This document shows positions 17,466-26,325 of a stretch of DNA of 64,000 nt, in pieces. Positions within the stretch are counted from its first letter, which is position 1. Every line of letters starts with the position of its first letter. This DNA is from Pasteurellaceae bacterium (GTDB taxonomy: Bacteria > Pseudomonadota > Gammaproteobacteria > Enterobacterales > Pasteurellaceae). The position numbers and the translations under genes were made by a program. Location of the stretch: assembly GCA_900756155.1 (NCBI GenBank), contig CAAEJV010000030.1, forward strand, positions 62,001 through 126,000, read 5' to 3'. The notes below the pieces were generated by a model. That model saw only the letters and a program-made list of their open reading frames with translations. It did not search any database and was not told the origin of the DNA.

Positions 17466-18656
17466 TTATTTGATTCGTTCAAAGCCCGCTTGAAGATCAG
17501 CTATTAATTCATCCGTGTCTTCAAATCCAATATGAACACGAATTAATGAACCCGTTAATTTACGCTCAATACCTGGGCGAATTTTCGCAATTTCTTCCGG
17601 TTGATTGCATAAAATGAGCGATTCAAACCCGCCCCAAGAATAAGCCATTGTGAAAAGATCAAAATGATCCATAAAGGCTGAAAGCTCTTCATCGTTTAAA
17701 CGTTTATGTAATTCAAAAGAAAATAAACCGCTTGCGCCGGTAAAATCACGTTTAAAGTTTTCATGGCCTGGACAGCTTGGCAACGCAGGATGATACACCG
17801 CTTTAACTTGTGGTTGTTCACTCAACCATTTGGCCACTTTTAAACTACTTTCATGATGTTGTTTTAATCGCACACCTAAGGTACGAATACCGCGTGCTGT
17901 CGTATAAGCAGAATCCGCATCAACCATTTGCCCCATTAAATAGGAATGTTCGCGCAATTTATCCCAAGTACGTGCATTAGCCACAGCAGTACCAATCATA
18001 ATATCAGAATGCCCTACTAAATATTTCGTTCCTGCTTGAATAGAGATATCAATATCATGCTCTAACGCTTTAAATAATACCCCTGCAGCCCATGTATTAT
18101 CGATCATAATGACGATTTCAGGGCTCACTGCTCGAACCGCTTTAACAATCGCGGGGATATCTGGCACTTCCATCGTTAAAGAGCTTGGCGACTCTAAAAA
18201 TAAGACTTTTGTATTTGGCTGCACAAGTTTGGCAACATTTGCGCCTATCATTGGATCATAATAGGTCGTATCAATATGCATTTTTTTCAAAATCACATTG
18301 CAAAAATCTTGTGTCGGCTCATAAGCAGCCCCTGTCATTAAGACATGATCGCCTGTTTCCACAAAGGATAAAATAGCATTTGTTACCGCTGCAGCGCCAC
18401 AAGGATAAAGGTAACAACCAGCTCCGCCTTCCATTTCACACATTAAATCTTGAAGTGCAAAATGCGTTAACGTGCCACGACGACCATAGAAAAGCTCTCC
18501 CTTGTAACGATTTTTTGTGCAATGCTTTTTATCTGCAATGGTATCAAATACTAAAGAAGATGCGCGTTGAACCACAGGGTTAACTGAGCCTTGAGTAAAA
18601 CGTTTTTTACGCCCTGAATGAACCAGTGTGGTCGATAAGGTATGATGTTCTGACAT
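17466..18656 (-). CDS. metC: Cystathionine beta-lyase MetC
   Basis: 396 residues from the ATG at 18656, preceded by AGGTGG; the longer reading adds eight residues without support. It matches E. coli MetC closely along its length: QRASSLVFD, GELFYGRRGTLTHFALQ, MIDNTWAAGVLFKALE, and the PLP lysine in GTKYLVGHSD near 210. The enzyme splits cystathionine to homocysteine, pyruvate and ammonia in methionine synthesis. It lies upstream of mpl on the same strand with a hairpin between, so it is probably monocistronic. Confidence 0.95.
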   Translation of the reverse strand: MSEHHTLSTTLVHSGRKKRFTQGSVNPVVQRASSLVFDTIADKKHCTKNRYKGELFYGRRGTLTHFALQDLMCEMEGGAGCYLYPCGAAAVTNAILSFVETGDHVLMTGAAYEPTQDFCNVILKKMHIDTTYYDPMIGANVAKLVQPNTKVLFLESPSSLTMEVPDIPAIVKAVRAVSPEIVIMIDNTWAAGVLFKALEHDIDISIQAGTKYLVGHSDIMIGTAVANARTWDKLREHSYLMGQMVDADSAYTTARGIRTLGVRLKQHHESSLKVAKWLSEQPQVKAVYHPALPSCPGHENFKRDFTGASGLFSFELHKRLNDEELSAFMDHFDLFTMAYSWGGFESLILCNQPEEIAKIRPGIERKLTGSLIRVHIGFEDTDELIADLQAGFERIK

Positions 18657-18791
18657 ATATTCCACCTGTAACTTAGACAATATTAATTAATTCAATAGAT
18701 AAAAACAGCTGTTAAAGTGCGGTCAATTTTTTTAGAATACTAACCGAGTTTTTGCGTTAGCAAAATTTTTATTAACATTTATATAGGAATT

Positions 18792-19400
18792 ATGACTATG
18801 GTATTAGTAACTCGTCAAGCTCCAGATTTTACTTCCTCTGCAGTTTTAGGCAATGGTGAAATCGTTAACAACTTCAATTTCAAAAAACACGTTAATGGTA
18901 AAGCTGCGGTATTATTCTTCTACCCATTAGACTTTACTTTCGTTTGCCCATCTGAATTAATTGCATTCGACCACCGTTATGAAGAATTCAAAAAACGTGG
19001 TGTTGAAGTGGTTGGTGTTTCTATCGACTCAGAATTCACTCACAATGCATGGCGTAATACCCCAACTGAAAACGGCGGTATCGGTGCAGTTAAATATGCA
19101 TTAGCAGCTGACGTTAAACACGAAATCGCTAAAGCATACGGTATCGAACATCCAGAAGAAGGTGTAGCATTACGTGCTTCATTCTTAATCGACAAAAACG
19201 GCGTTGTTCGTCACCAAATCGTAAACGACTTACCATTAGGTCGTAACATCGATGAAATGTTACGTATGGTAGATGCGTTACAATTCCACGAAGAACACGG
19301 TGAAGTTTGCCCAGCTCAATGGGAAAAAGGCAAAGAAGGTATGAAAGACAGCCCTGAAGGTGTTGCTAAATACTTGAAACAAAACGCTGACAAACTTTAA
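18792..19400 (+). CDS. Typical 2-Cys peroxiredoxin (AhpC/TSA family)
   Basis: 202 residues. Peroxidatic cysteine C52 in FYPLDFTFVCPSE and resolving cysteine C173 in HGEVCPAQW define a typical 2-Cys enzyme that reduces H2O2 and organic peroxides, recycled by thioredoxin or AhpF. No ahpF is adjacent. ATG at 18792 follows ATAGGAATT; an ATG two codons later is possible. Codon use is highly biased, as in abundant proteins. H. influenzae, as I recall, has instead a peroxiredoxin-glutaredoxin fusion, so this gene helps place the organism. Nearest names are PrxC or AhpC. Confidence 0.93.
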   Translation: MTMVLVTRQAPDFTSSAVLGNGEIVNNFNFKKHVNGKAAVLFFYPLDFTFVCPSELIAFDHRYEEFKKRGVEVVGVSIDSEFTHNAWRNTPTENGGIGAVKYALAADVKHEIAKAYGIEHPEEGVALRASFLIDKNGVVRHQIVNDLPLGRNIDEMLRMVDALQFHEEHGEVCPAQWEKGKEGMKDSPEGVAKYLKQNADKL

Positions 19401-19408
19401 TTTTTAAG

Positions 19409-19434
19409 AAAAAGCCACATTAAGTGGCTTTTTT
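19409..19434 (+). terminator. Terminator of the peroxiredoxin gene
   Basis: AAAAAGCCAC and GTGGCTTTTTTT flank a 5-base loop, 9 bases after the stop codon. Confidence 0.9.
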
Positions 19435-19490
19435 TATTTTTGTAGATCCTTTAGAATGAACGTATCTTTAACCAAAGTGCGGTTATTTTT

Positions 19491-20048
19491 ATGAAATATA
19501 ATATTCCTATTTTCCTGACGATTCTCCGAGTGATTTTAATTCCATTCTTCGTCGTGGCATTTTATTTGCCCATCCCTTCAGCACCTTTTATTACAACGCT
19601 TATTTTCTTTATTGCTGGTGTCACCGACTGGTTTGATGGCTATCTCGCTCGAAAATTAAAACAAACAACCCGTTTCGGTGCTTTCCTTGATCCTGTTGCC
19701 GATAAAGTGATGGTTATTACCGCACTTGTATTAATTGTGGAATATCAACATTCTTTCTGGATTACCATTCCAGCGATTATTATGATTTCTCGTGAAATCA
19801 TTATTTCTGCTTTACGCGAATGGATGGCTGAATTAGGTGAACGTAATAAAGTGGCCGTTTCATGGCTTGGAAAAGTGAAAACCACCTCTCAAATGCTAGC
19901 TTTAGGTGGATTACTCTGGCGATATAACGTTTATATGGAAACTCTGGCAATTGTACTGCTTTATTTAGCGGCCATTTTAACGGTTTGGTCAATGCTCCAA
20001 TACTTAAAAGCAGCAAAAGGCAGCTTGTTAGATAACATTGAATTATAG
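19491..20048 (+). CDS. pgsA: CDP-diacylglycerol-glycerol-3-phosphate 3-phosphatidyltransferase PgsA
   Basis: 185 residues with about five membrane segments. The CDP-alcohol phosphotransferase signature runs from D46: D46-W-F-D49-G-x2-A-R, then G63-x3-D67-x3-D71. It forms phosphatidylglycerol-phosphate in the inner membrane, the first step to PG and cardiolipin. An uptake signal lies directly before the start (AAAGTGCGGTTATTTTTATG), leaving little room for a normal ribosome binding site. Confidence 0.95.
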   Translation: MKYNIPIFLTILRVILIPFFVVAFYLPIPSAPFITTLIFFIAGVTDWFDGYLARKLKQTTRFGAFLDPVADKVMVITALVLIVEYQHSFWITIPAIIMISREIIISALREWMAELGERNKVAVSWLGKVKTTSQMLALGGLLWRYNVYMETLAIVLLYLAAILTVWSMLQYLKAAKGSLLDNIEL

Positions 20049-20070
20049 AATTGACTAAATTTTAAATAAA

Positions 20071-20100
20071 AGGTGCAGTTATTTTAATCGCACTTTTTAT
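20071..20100 (+). terminator. Weak terminator of pgsA from a degenerate uptake-signal dyad
   Basis: AGGTGCAGTT and AATCGCACTTTTT can pair at about 7 of 10 positions and end in T residues. It looks like a decayed inverted pair of uptake signals, as both arms have lost the exact 9-mer. Confidence 0.4.
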
Positions 20101-20147
20101 TTTTGAATTATTTTTAACCAATCAAAAACTTTTTTTACGAATTTTAT

Positions 20148-20175
20148 TTGACACAATGAGATAAATCCGTAAAAT
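20148..20175 (+). promoter_or_regulatory. Promoter of the Gly-Leu-Lys tRNA cluster
   Basis: TTGACA at 20148-20153 and TAAAAT at 20170-20175 with a 16-base spacer, followed by a G/C-rich discriminator ACGCCCCG, the form expected for a stringently controlled tRNA operon. Confidence 0.75.
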
Positions 20176-20203
20176 ACGCCCCGTTGTTTGGTAACAAGCA
20201 AAC

Positions 20204-20279
<76 letters not shown>

Positions 20280-20283
20280 ATTT

Positions 20284-20370
20284 GCCCGAGTGGTGGAATC
20301 GGTAGACACAAGGGATTTAAAATCCCTCGCCTTTCGAGGCGTGCCAGTTCAAGTCTGGCTTCGGGCACCA
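20284..20370 (+). tRNA. tRNA-Leu (TAA)
   Basis: 87 bases with the long variable arm typical of tRNA-Leu. Anticodon loop TTTAAAA within AGGGA/TCCCT gives TAA. Encoded CCA. Starts 4 bases after the Gly gene. Confidence 0.97.
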
Positions 20371-20388
20371 TTTCAAAATTATACCAGT

Positions 20389-20464
20389 GGGTCGTTAGCT
20401 CAGTCGGTAGAGCAGCGGACTTTTAATCCGTTGGTCGAAGGTTCGAATCCTTCACGACCCACCA
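20389..20464 (+). tRNA. tRNA-Lys (TTT)
   Basis: 76 bases. Anticodon loop CTTTTAA within CGGA/TCCG gives TTT. Acceptor GGGTCGT pairs with ACGACCC, CCA encoded. Last in the cluster. Known AriB nucleases of PARIS systems cut tRNA-Lys, so this type of host tRNA is the likely target class of the cassette at 711-2679. Confidence 0.97.
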
Positions 20465-20474
20465 CTTTAAATCA

Positions 20475-20495
20475 GCACCTTAACGGGTGTTTTTT
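20475..20495 (+). terminator. Probable terminator of the tRNA cluster
   Basis: A short CACC/GGTG stem with a 6-base loop followed by TTTTTT, about 12 bases after tRNA-Lys. The stem is short, so this is tentative. Confidence 0.5.
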
Positions 20496-20598
20496 ATACC
20501 TAAAATTTAGGGTAACGACTTTCCTACTTTCTTTTCTAAAAAACACATAAAAAAATAACCGCACTTGCGTACGGTTACTTATCTATATTCTTAAATGA

Positions 20599-22023
20599 TT
20601 AGCCGTGATAACGTCCTACGCCTAATTCATCTTCTTTACGAGTACGGTTCATCACTTCTTGCGGTGATTGTGCAATACGTAATCCCATTTGATCTTCAGT
20701 ACGTACCACATCGCCACGTAGAGAGTTAGTATAAACATCGGTAATCTTGATATCGACAAACTTACCAATCATATCTGGTGAGCCTTGGAAATTCACAATA
20801 CGGTTGTTTTCGGTACGTCCAGTTAATTCCATAATATCTTTCTTAGACGGCCCTTCTACCAATACACGTTGCTCTGTGCCAAGCATTCGACGGCTATATT
20901 GTGCCGCTTGTTGGTTGATACGTTCTTGTAAAAGATAGAGACGTTGTTTTTTCTCTTCTTCAGTGACATCATCTGGCATATCGGCAGCAGGTGTACCTGG
21001 ACGCGCGGAATAGATAAAGCTAAAGCTCATATCAAAGTTCACTTGTGCGATGAGATTCATTGTTTGTTCAAACTCTTCCTTGGTTTCACCCGGGAAGCCT
21101 ACAATAAAATCTGAGCTGATTTGAATATTTGGACGCACCGCACGTAATTTACGAATGATCGATTTATATTCTAACGCAGTATGACCACGTTTCATCATGG
21201 TTAAAATACGGTCAGAACCTGCTTGTACTGGTAAGTGTACGAAGTCTACCAACTCAGGCGTGTCGCGATACACATCAATAATATCATCTGTAAATTCGAT
21301 TGGGTGGCTGGTGGTAAAACGTAAACGGTCGATACCATCAATAGACGCCACTAAACGCAATAATTCCGCAAATGTACAGATACCGCCATCAAATGTTGGG
21401 CCACGATACGCATTTACGTTTTGGCCTAATAAATTGATTTCACGTACACCTTGATCAGCCAACTGCGCAATTTCAAATAATACATCATCAACAGGACGGC
21501 TCACTTCTTCACCACGGGTATAAGGCACCACGCAGTAAGTACAATATTTATTACAGCCTTCCATAATAGACACAAACGCGGTTGGACCTTCTGCACGAGG
21601 TTCCGGTAAACGGTCAAATTTCTCAATCTCAGGGAAACTGACATCCACCACCGAACTTTTACCGCCACGAATTTGGTTAATCATTTCTGGTAGGCGATGT
21701 AAAGTTTGCGGACCAAATACAATATCCACATAAGGTGCACGATGACGAATATGTTCACCTTCTTGTGAAGCCACACAACCGCCCACACCAATTACTAAGT
21801 TTGGATTTTGTTTTTTTAATTCTTTCCAACGACCTAACTGATGGAACACTTTTTCTTGTGCTTTTTCACGGATAGAACAGGTGTTAAGAAGTAACACATC
21901 TGCTTCTTCTGGAATATCTGTCAATTCCAAACCATGTGTATTTAAAAGAAGATCGGCCATTTTCGATGAATCATACTCATTCATCTGACAGCCCCATGTT
22001 TTAATATGTAATTTTTGCGTCAT
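20599..22023 (-). CDS. miaB: tRNA-2-methylthio-N6-dimethylallyladenosine synthase MiaB
   Basis: 474 residues, full length. N-terminal UPF0004 domain with cluster-binding C12, C49 and C83. Radical-SAM motif C157-x3-C161-x2-C164 (EGCNKYCTYCVVPYTRG). C-terminal TRAM domain with RVLVEGPSKKDIMELTGRT. It adds the methylthio group at C2 of i6A37 in UNN-decoding tRNAs. It sits next to a tRNA cluster that includes tRNA-Leu(TAA), one of its likely substrates. Confidence 0.97.
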   Translation of the reverse strand: MTQKLHIKTWGCQMNEYDSSKMADLLLNTHGLELTDIPEEADVLLLNTCSIREKAQEKVFHQLGRWKELKKQNPNLVIGVGGCVASQEGEHIRHRAPYVDIVFGPQTLHRLPEMINQIRGGKSSVVDVSFPEIEKFDRLPEPRAEGPTAFVSIMEGCNKYCTYCVVPYTRGEEVSRPVDDVLFEIAQLADQGVREINLLGQNVNAYRGPTFDGGICTFAELLRLVASIDGIDRLRFTTSHPIEFTDDIIDVYRDTPELVDFVHLPVQAGSDRILTMMKRGHTALEYKSIIRKLRAVRPNIQISSDFIVGFPGETKEEFEQTMNLIAQVNFDMSFSFIYSARPGTPAADMPDDVTEEEKKQRLYLLQERINQQAAQYSRRMLGTEQRVLVEGPSKKDIMELTGRTENNRIVNFQGSPDMIGKFVDIKITDVYTNSLRGDVVRTEDQMGLRIAQSPQEVMNRTRKEDELGVGRYHG

Positions 22024-22133
22024 ATTGCTTAAAAAATAAAGATTAGTAAAAAGATAAAATCGGTCGGCTATTGTACAGATTTGTGGGAATTCTGGCTAGT
22101 GTAAAATGGACTTTTACCCATTTCGGTATAGAA

Positions 22134-22172
22134 AAAGTGCAGTTAAAATCATCTAAATTTTAACTGCACTTT
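22134..22172 (-). terminator. Terminator of cpdA built from a variant uptake-signal dyad (GTGCAGT)
   Basis: AAAGTGCAGTTAAAAT and ATTTTAACTGCACTTT form a perfect 16-base stem. On the minus strand it is followed by TTTCTATA. Both arms carry AAGTGCAGT, one base off the canonical AAGTGCGGT, in a fully compensated way. Confidence 0.85.
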
Positions 22173-22174
22173 GT

Positions 22175-22999
22175 TTAGTATCCTTCTTCCTCCATATTCG
22201 GTAGGAATATTTTTTGTTTGATTCGTTTTACTCTCGTTTCAATTCGTCCATCTGGGTGTAGTTCAATTTCACGCCAACCTGGTTGTAATGTATCTAACGC
22301 AAAATGATTGCTATCAGGCTTAAATTGAATACAAGTCGCTGGTGTTGCCATGGTTTGATACCCCTGCCAATAGCCATCAACCTGCTGATGAATATGCCCG
22401 TATAATATCCCTTTCACATTGTTGAATTGAGCAAGAACGGTTGAAAAGTCATGCGCATTACGTAAGTTATGCTGATCAAGCCATGCTGAATTCGTTGGCA
22501 ATAGATGGTGGTGTAAGACGACTAAGCTATGACGCGCTGGATTTTCAGCTAATTTTGTTTTTAACCAATCTAACTGATAAGCGCTCAATTCACCATGAGG
22601 CACACCGGATACTTGGCTATCTAACAAAATCACTTGCCAATGTTTGCCTAGAAGTAAATGTTTTGATGCATTAATAGGCGATTGGCTTAAATGCTCGACC
22701 ATTTTAGGTTGGAAATCATGATTACCCGGAAGCCAAAATACCCATTTATTTAACGGTTTAACCATTTCAACAAATCGCAGATAGCCCTCGTCGCTACTAT
22801 CTTGTACCAAATCCCCTGTTGCAAGCACGACATCGTACTCAAAAGGCTCTAACTGAATTTCTTTTAACACCTGAGAAAAACTTTCGTGCGTGTTGATACC
22901 TAATAAGTCTTTGCTTGTATCTTTAAACAAATGAGGATCGGTAATTTGTAATAATTTAACAATTTCACTTGCAGGTTCGTATTCAAATCTATTGTTCAT
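22175..22999 (-). CDS. cpdA: 3',5'-cyclic-AMP phosphodiesterase CpdA (Icc)
   Basis: 274 residues, calcineurin-like metallophosphoesterase. The motif series is complete: TDPHLF, ATGDLVQD, PGNHDFQ, VLHHHLLP and YGHIHQ. It hydrolyses cAMP to AMP; in H. influenzae this tunes CRP-dependent competence and sugar use. The start follows a strong AGGAGTCCC. It is 7 bases downstream of nudF, forming a two-gene operon. Confidence 0.95.
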   Translation of the reverse strand: MNNRFEYEPASEIVKLLQITDPHLFKDTSKDLLGINTHESFSQVLKEIQLEPFEYDVVLATGDLVQDSSDEGYLRFVEMVKPLNKWVFWLPGNHDFQPKMVEHLSQSPINASKHLLLGKHWQVILLDSQVSGVPHGELSAYQLDWLKTKLAENPARHSLVVLHHHLLPTNSAWLDQHNLRNAHDFSTVLAQFNNVKGILYGHIHQQVDGYWQGYQTMATPATCIQFKPDSNHFALDTLQPGWREIELHPDGRIETRVKRIKQKIFLPNMEEEGY

Positions 23000-23006
23000 G
23001 GGACTC

Positions 23007-23630
23007 CTATTGCCAGCGTTGCTGCAATTGGGCGTAATTTAATTGAAGCCATTGCAAGCCCATTACTGCAATGCCATTATCAATTTTGCCATCACACATC
23101 CATTGATAGGCTTGCTCACGTTTCACCACATGAACACGAATGTCTTCATTCTCTTCAGCTAAACCATGAAGTCCCTTAGCTTGCGAGCTATCAACTCGAC
23201 CGACAAACAAATGAATACGTTCGACGACACCACCCGGGCTATCCCACACGCTTAAACAATGTGTGAGATCTTGAACGGATACGCCTGCTTCCTCTTCACT
23301 TTCACGCAAAGCGACTTCTTCAGGTTGTTCACCCTCTTCTACCATGCCGGCGATCAATTCTAATAACCAAGGAGAACGAACAGAAGCAGATTGATATGCA
23401 CCAATGCGTACTTGCTCAACTAAAACCACTGCATCTTCTTCCGGATCGTAAGCAATCACGGCAGAGGCTGCACCTTTGACCAACAACTCCCTTGTCACGA
23501 CACCACTTTCTCCACCGGCAAAAAGCTTATGTTTAAACTGTACTTTCTTAAGTGTAAAAAAACCTTTATAAACAGTTTCTTCATTAAGAACTTCTATATC
23601 ATGCTGACTAAACTGTTGAATTTCTGACAT
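23007..23630 (-). CDS. nudF: ADP-ribose pyrophosphatase NudF
   Basis: 207 residues from the ATG at 23630; the adjacent ATG at 23633 is also possible because TAGGAG precedes both. The Nudix box lies at 95-117: G-x5-E-x7-R-E-x2-E-E-x-G, starting GMVEEGEQPEE. NENEDIRVHVV and the C-terminal GLQWLQL agree with E. coli NudF. It hydrolyses ADP-ribose to AMP and ribose 5-phosphate. Operon with cpdA. Confidence 0.93.
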   Translation of the reverse strand: MSEIQQFSQHDIEVLNEETVYKGFFTLKKVQFKHKLFAGGESGVVTRELLVKGAASAVIAYDPEEDAVVLVEQVRIGAYQSASVRSPWLLELIAGMVEEGEQPEEVALRESEEEAGVSVQDLTHCLSVWDSPGGVVERIHLFVGRVDSSQAKGLHGLAEENEDIRVHVVKREQAYQWMCDGKIDNGIAVMGLQWLQLNYAQLQQRWQ

Positions 23631-23737
23631 CATTACTCTCCTAGTATCGAGGTCGCATAATACTCCCATAAAAAAATAAAAAAAACTGAACCCTCTATTT
23701 TTTTGTCGAAACTTTGAAGCCGGTCACAAAAAAAAGA

Positions 23738-23771
23738 AAACCTATGATGATTTCTTATTCATCATAGGTTT
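23738..23771 (-). terminator. Terminator of the rnfH-roxA-xseA operon
   Basis: AAACCTATGATGA and TCATCATAGGTTT form a 13-base perfect stem with an 8-base loop. The minus strand continues TTCTTTTTTTTG. It lies 20 bases after the xseA stop. Confidence 0.9.
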
Positions 23772-23790
23772 ACATTAAGAATCTATTGAA

Positions 23791-25110
23791 TTAACAAACG
23801 CGGCTGGTAATTACCCCATCAGCCACTTTCGTTTTAATGGTGTCGCCTGTTTTGACTTGTTTCACACTCACAATGGCATGTCCTTTGGCATCTTCTGCGA
23901 TAGAATATCCTCGTGCCAATACTTTTAATGGGCTTAATCCATCTAACTTACCACACAATGTTGCTAATTTATTTTGACGTTCCGTGACTTGACGATTCGC
24001 CCCTAAATTTAACCGCACTTGTAACTGGGCTAAATATTGAAATTGTTTTTGCAAGCGATAAGGCAATGGATTTTGTTTTAAGCGCGCTGAAAATGCGGTC
24101 AATTTTTGCTGCGTTTTATCCATTTGACGTTGCATTGCCAAGACTAAACGATGATGTAATTGCGCCGTTCTGGCTTTCTGCATCAATAATTGATTTTGCG
24201 GATGTTGATTTTGCAGGCGTAAACGTAACTGTTGTAAACGTTGTTGTTGATGACTAAAAATACGATCTAACGCCATCTCCAAACGCTGTTGTTTATAGGC
24301 TAACTGTTGAAGTAATTCCTGCTGATTGCGACTCACTAACTCCGCAGCAGCAGAGGGGGTCGGCGCACGTAAATCAGCCACAAAATCGGCAATGGTGACA
24401 TCCGTTTCATGACCTACCGCGCTGATAATCGGTAAATTAGAACAAAAAATCGCACGTGCGACTTCTTCTTCATTAAAGCACCAAAGATCTTCTAAAGAAC
24501 CACCACCACGGCCGACGATCAATACATCCACTTCTTGACGTGCATTAGCGAGTTCAATCATTTGGACGATTTCAGCCGTTGCTTCTTTGCCCTGCACTGC
24601 CGTTGGATAAATCACCACTTTTAAACTGGGATCTCGGCGAGCCAAAATATGCAGAATATCTTGCAATGCGGCACCAGTCGAAGAGGTAACAATGCCCACC
24701 GCTTTAGCAAAGTCCGGTAAGCTTTTCTTCAAGTTTTGTGCAAACAACCCTTCAGCCGCCAATTTCATTTTTAGCGCTTCAAATTGCTGTTGCAATAATC
24801 CTTCGCCAGCAGGGTGCATAGATTCAATAATCAGCTGATAATCACCGCGAGGTTCATATAAACTGACATTTGCCCGCACCAAGACCTGCATACCATTTTG
24901 CGGACGAAATCCCACCCGCAAATTTTTCATGCGGAACATCGCACCGCGAACTTGGGCATTTTCATCTTTTAGCGTTAAATACCAGTGCCCTGACACAGGT
25001 TGGGTGAAATTAGAAATCTCCCCTGTAAGCCAAATCTGTGAAAAATTCCCTTCCAACATTTGGCGAGCGGCGCTGTTAAGCTGGGAAACGGAGTAAATGT
25101 TTTCAGACAT
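23791..25110 (-). CDS. xseA: Exodeoxyribonuclease VII large subunit XseA
   Basis: 439 residues. N-terminal OB-fold (SQLNSAARQMLEGNFSQIWL, GHWYLTLKDENAQVRG), then the catalytic core with GIVTSSTGAALQDI, DVLIVGRGGGSLEDLW and ISAVGHETDVTIADFVADLRAPTP. The C-terminal half is a long glutamine-rich coiled coil, expected for XseB binding. It degrades single-stranded DNA into oligonucleotides. Its start shares a base with the roxA stop (TAATG). xseB is not in this operon. Confidence 0.96.
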   Translation of the reverse strand: MSENIYSVSQLNSAARQMLEGNFSQIWLTGEISNFTQPVSGHWYLTLKDENAQVRGAMFRMKNLRVGFRPQNGMQVLVRANVSLYEPRGDYQLIIESMHPAGEGLLQQQFEALKMKLAAEGLFAQNLKKSLPDFAKAVGIVTSSTGAALQDILHILARRDPSLKVVIYPTAVQGKEATAEIVQMIELANARQEVDVLIVGRGGGSLEDLWCFNEEEVARAIFCSNLPIISAVGHETDVTIADFVADLRAPTPSAAAELVSRNQQELLQQLAYKQQRLEMALDRIFSHQQQRLQQLRLRLQNQHPQNQLLMQKARTAQLHHRLVLAMQRQMDKTQQKLTAFSARLKQNPLPYRLQKQFQYLAQLQVRLNLGANRQVTERQNKLATLCGKLDGLSPLKVLARGYSIAEDAKGHAIVSVKQVKTGDTIKTKVADGVITSRVC

Positions 25111-26321
25111 TATTCAATCAACACCCAACCGTCATCTAGCCAGTTACAAATCGAATCAAGTAATAATTCCATTGTACTTGCAGGATCTTCTGTATCATTC
25201 ACTAAATTATTTAAGAATGCCCAATCTAGCGCTTCACCATCAGAAAGGCGTTTCAACACTTCTGCTTCAATAACATTCACTTCATCCAACCATTCGCCAT
25301 TCGCATAAATGCGGAGCGGATTTTCGGTGTAAAGCAATTTGCAGTTATTGTCCTGCATTAATACACCTTGTTCCTCTTCTAAAATTGACCACACTTCGTC
25401 AGGATCGGACATTTCATCGGATACCAACATTTCATAGCGACGTGAGCTCACTGTGCCTGCTACTGCTTGTTTGAATAATGTATCAAAGGCTTCAGATTCC
25501 GCCAATTTCGCTAAGAATTGTTTTTTCATCGCCTGAATATTTTCATCAGCCAATTTACCCGTACTTTGCTCTGATTGCGTTAAGCGTAACGGTAATTGGA
25601 ATTCGCTTAAATTCAATTCAGGATCTTGATGACAAAACGCTTTGTTCACGTTATCGAAAATGTCTGCTAAATTCGGGTAACGCAAACCAAAAGAAAACGT
25701 CAAACAATCATCTTCTGCCACACCATAATGCGACATACGAGCCGGAATATAAAGAATATCGCCAGGATTCATCACTTCATCAATCACCAATTCGCCCATA
25801 TCATCGAAAATACGAATCGGCTGATTTGGTTTAAATTCTGTAGAAGAATCACACCATTTGCCTAACTGCCAACGACGATGTCCATAGCCTTGCACCAAGA
25901 ACACATCATATTCGTCATAATGCTTACCAACGGAACCGCCTTTAGGTGCATAAGACACCATAATATCGTCGCGTTGCCATTGTGGGATAAAGCCAAATTT
26001 ATTCCAAAGCTGACCGAGTTCGGTACTCCATTGCTCTAAATTTTGTACAAGCACCGACCATTTCTCGGGTACATCTGCAAAATCTTCTTCGGATAACGGA
26101 CTAAAAAATACTTTCCAATTATCCTCTGAAAAGGTTTTCACTAAACGCGCGGTTACATCTTCGCCTTGTGCTAATTCGATGATATCGTCAGGCTCAAATT
26201 GACCAACAATTTCAGGCAAACCATTACGAATAATTAATGGTTTTTTCTGCCAATAATCACGCAGGAAAATTTCAGGGGTAATGCCCTCAGGCAGACAATA
26301 TTGGTTGGAAAGTGCGGTCAT
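25110..26321 (-). CDS. roxA: Ribosomal protein uL16 arginine hydroxylase RoxA (YcfD), cupin-type 2-oxoglutarate oxygenase
   Basis: 403 residues from the ATG at 26321, which follows AGGAGTAAAA; the in-frame extension upstream is a lysine-rich run overlapping rnfH and is not credible. JmjC-like cupin with Fe(II) ligands H134, D136 (GKHYDEYDVFLVQ) and H198 (ARMSHYG). ROX proteins hydroxylate an arginine of ribosomal protein L16. The first codons ATG-ACC-GCA-CTT embed an uptake signal, so the N-terminus Met-Thr-Ala-Leu is shaped by it. Operon rnfH-roxA-xseA. Confidence 0.93.
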   Translation of the reverse strand: MTALSNQYCLPEGITPEIFLRDYWQKKPLIIRNGLPEIVGQFEPDDIIELAQGEDVTARLVKTFSEDNWKVFFSPLSEEDFADVPEKWSVLVQNLEQWSTELGQLWNKFGFIPQWQRDDIMVSYAPKGGSVGKHYDEYDVFLVQGYGHRRWQLGKWCDSSTEFKPNQPIRIFDDMGELVIDEVMNPGDILYIPARMSHYGVAEDDCLTFSFGLRYPNLADIFDNVNKAFCHQDPELNLSEFQLPLRLTQSEQSTGKLADENIQAMKKQFLAKLAESEAFDTLFKQAVAGTVSSRRYEMLVSDEMSDPDEVWSILEEEQGVLMQDNNCKLLYTENPLRIYANGEWLDEVNVIEAEVLKRLSDGEALDWAFLNNLVNDTEDPASTMELLLDSICNWLDDGWVLIE

Positions 26322-26325
26322 TTTT

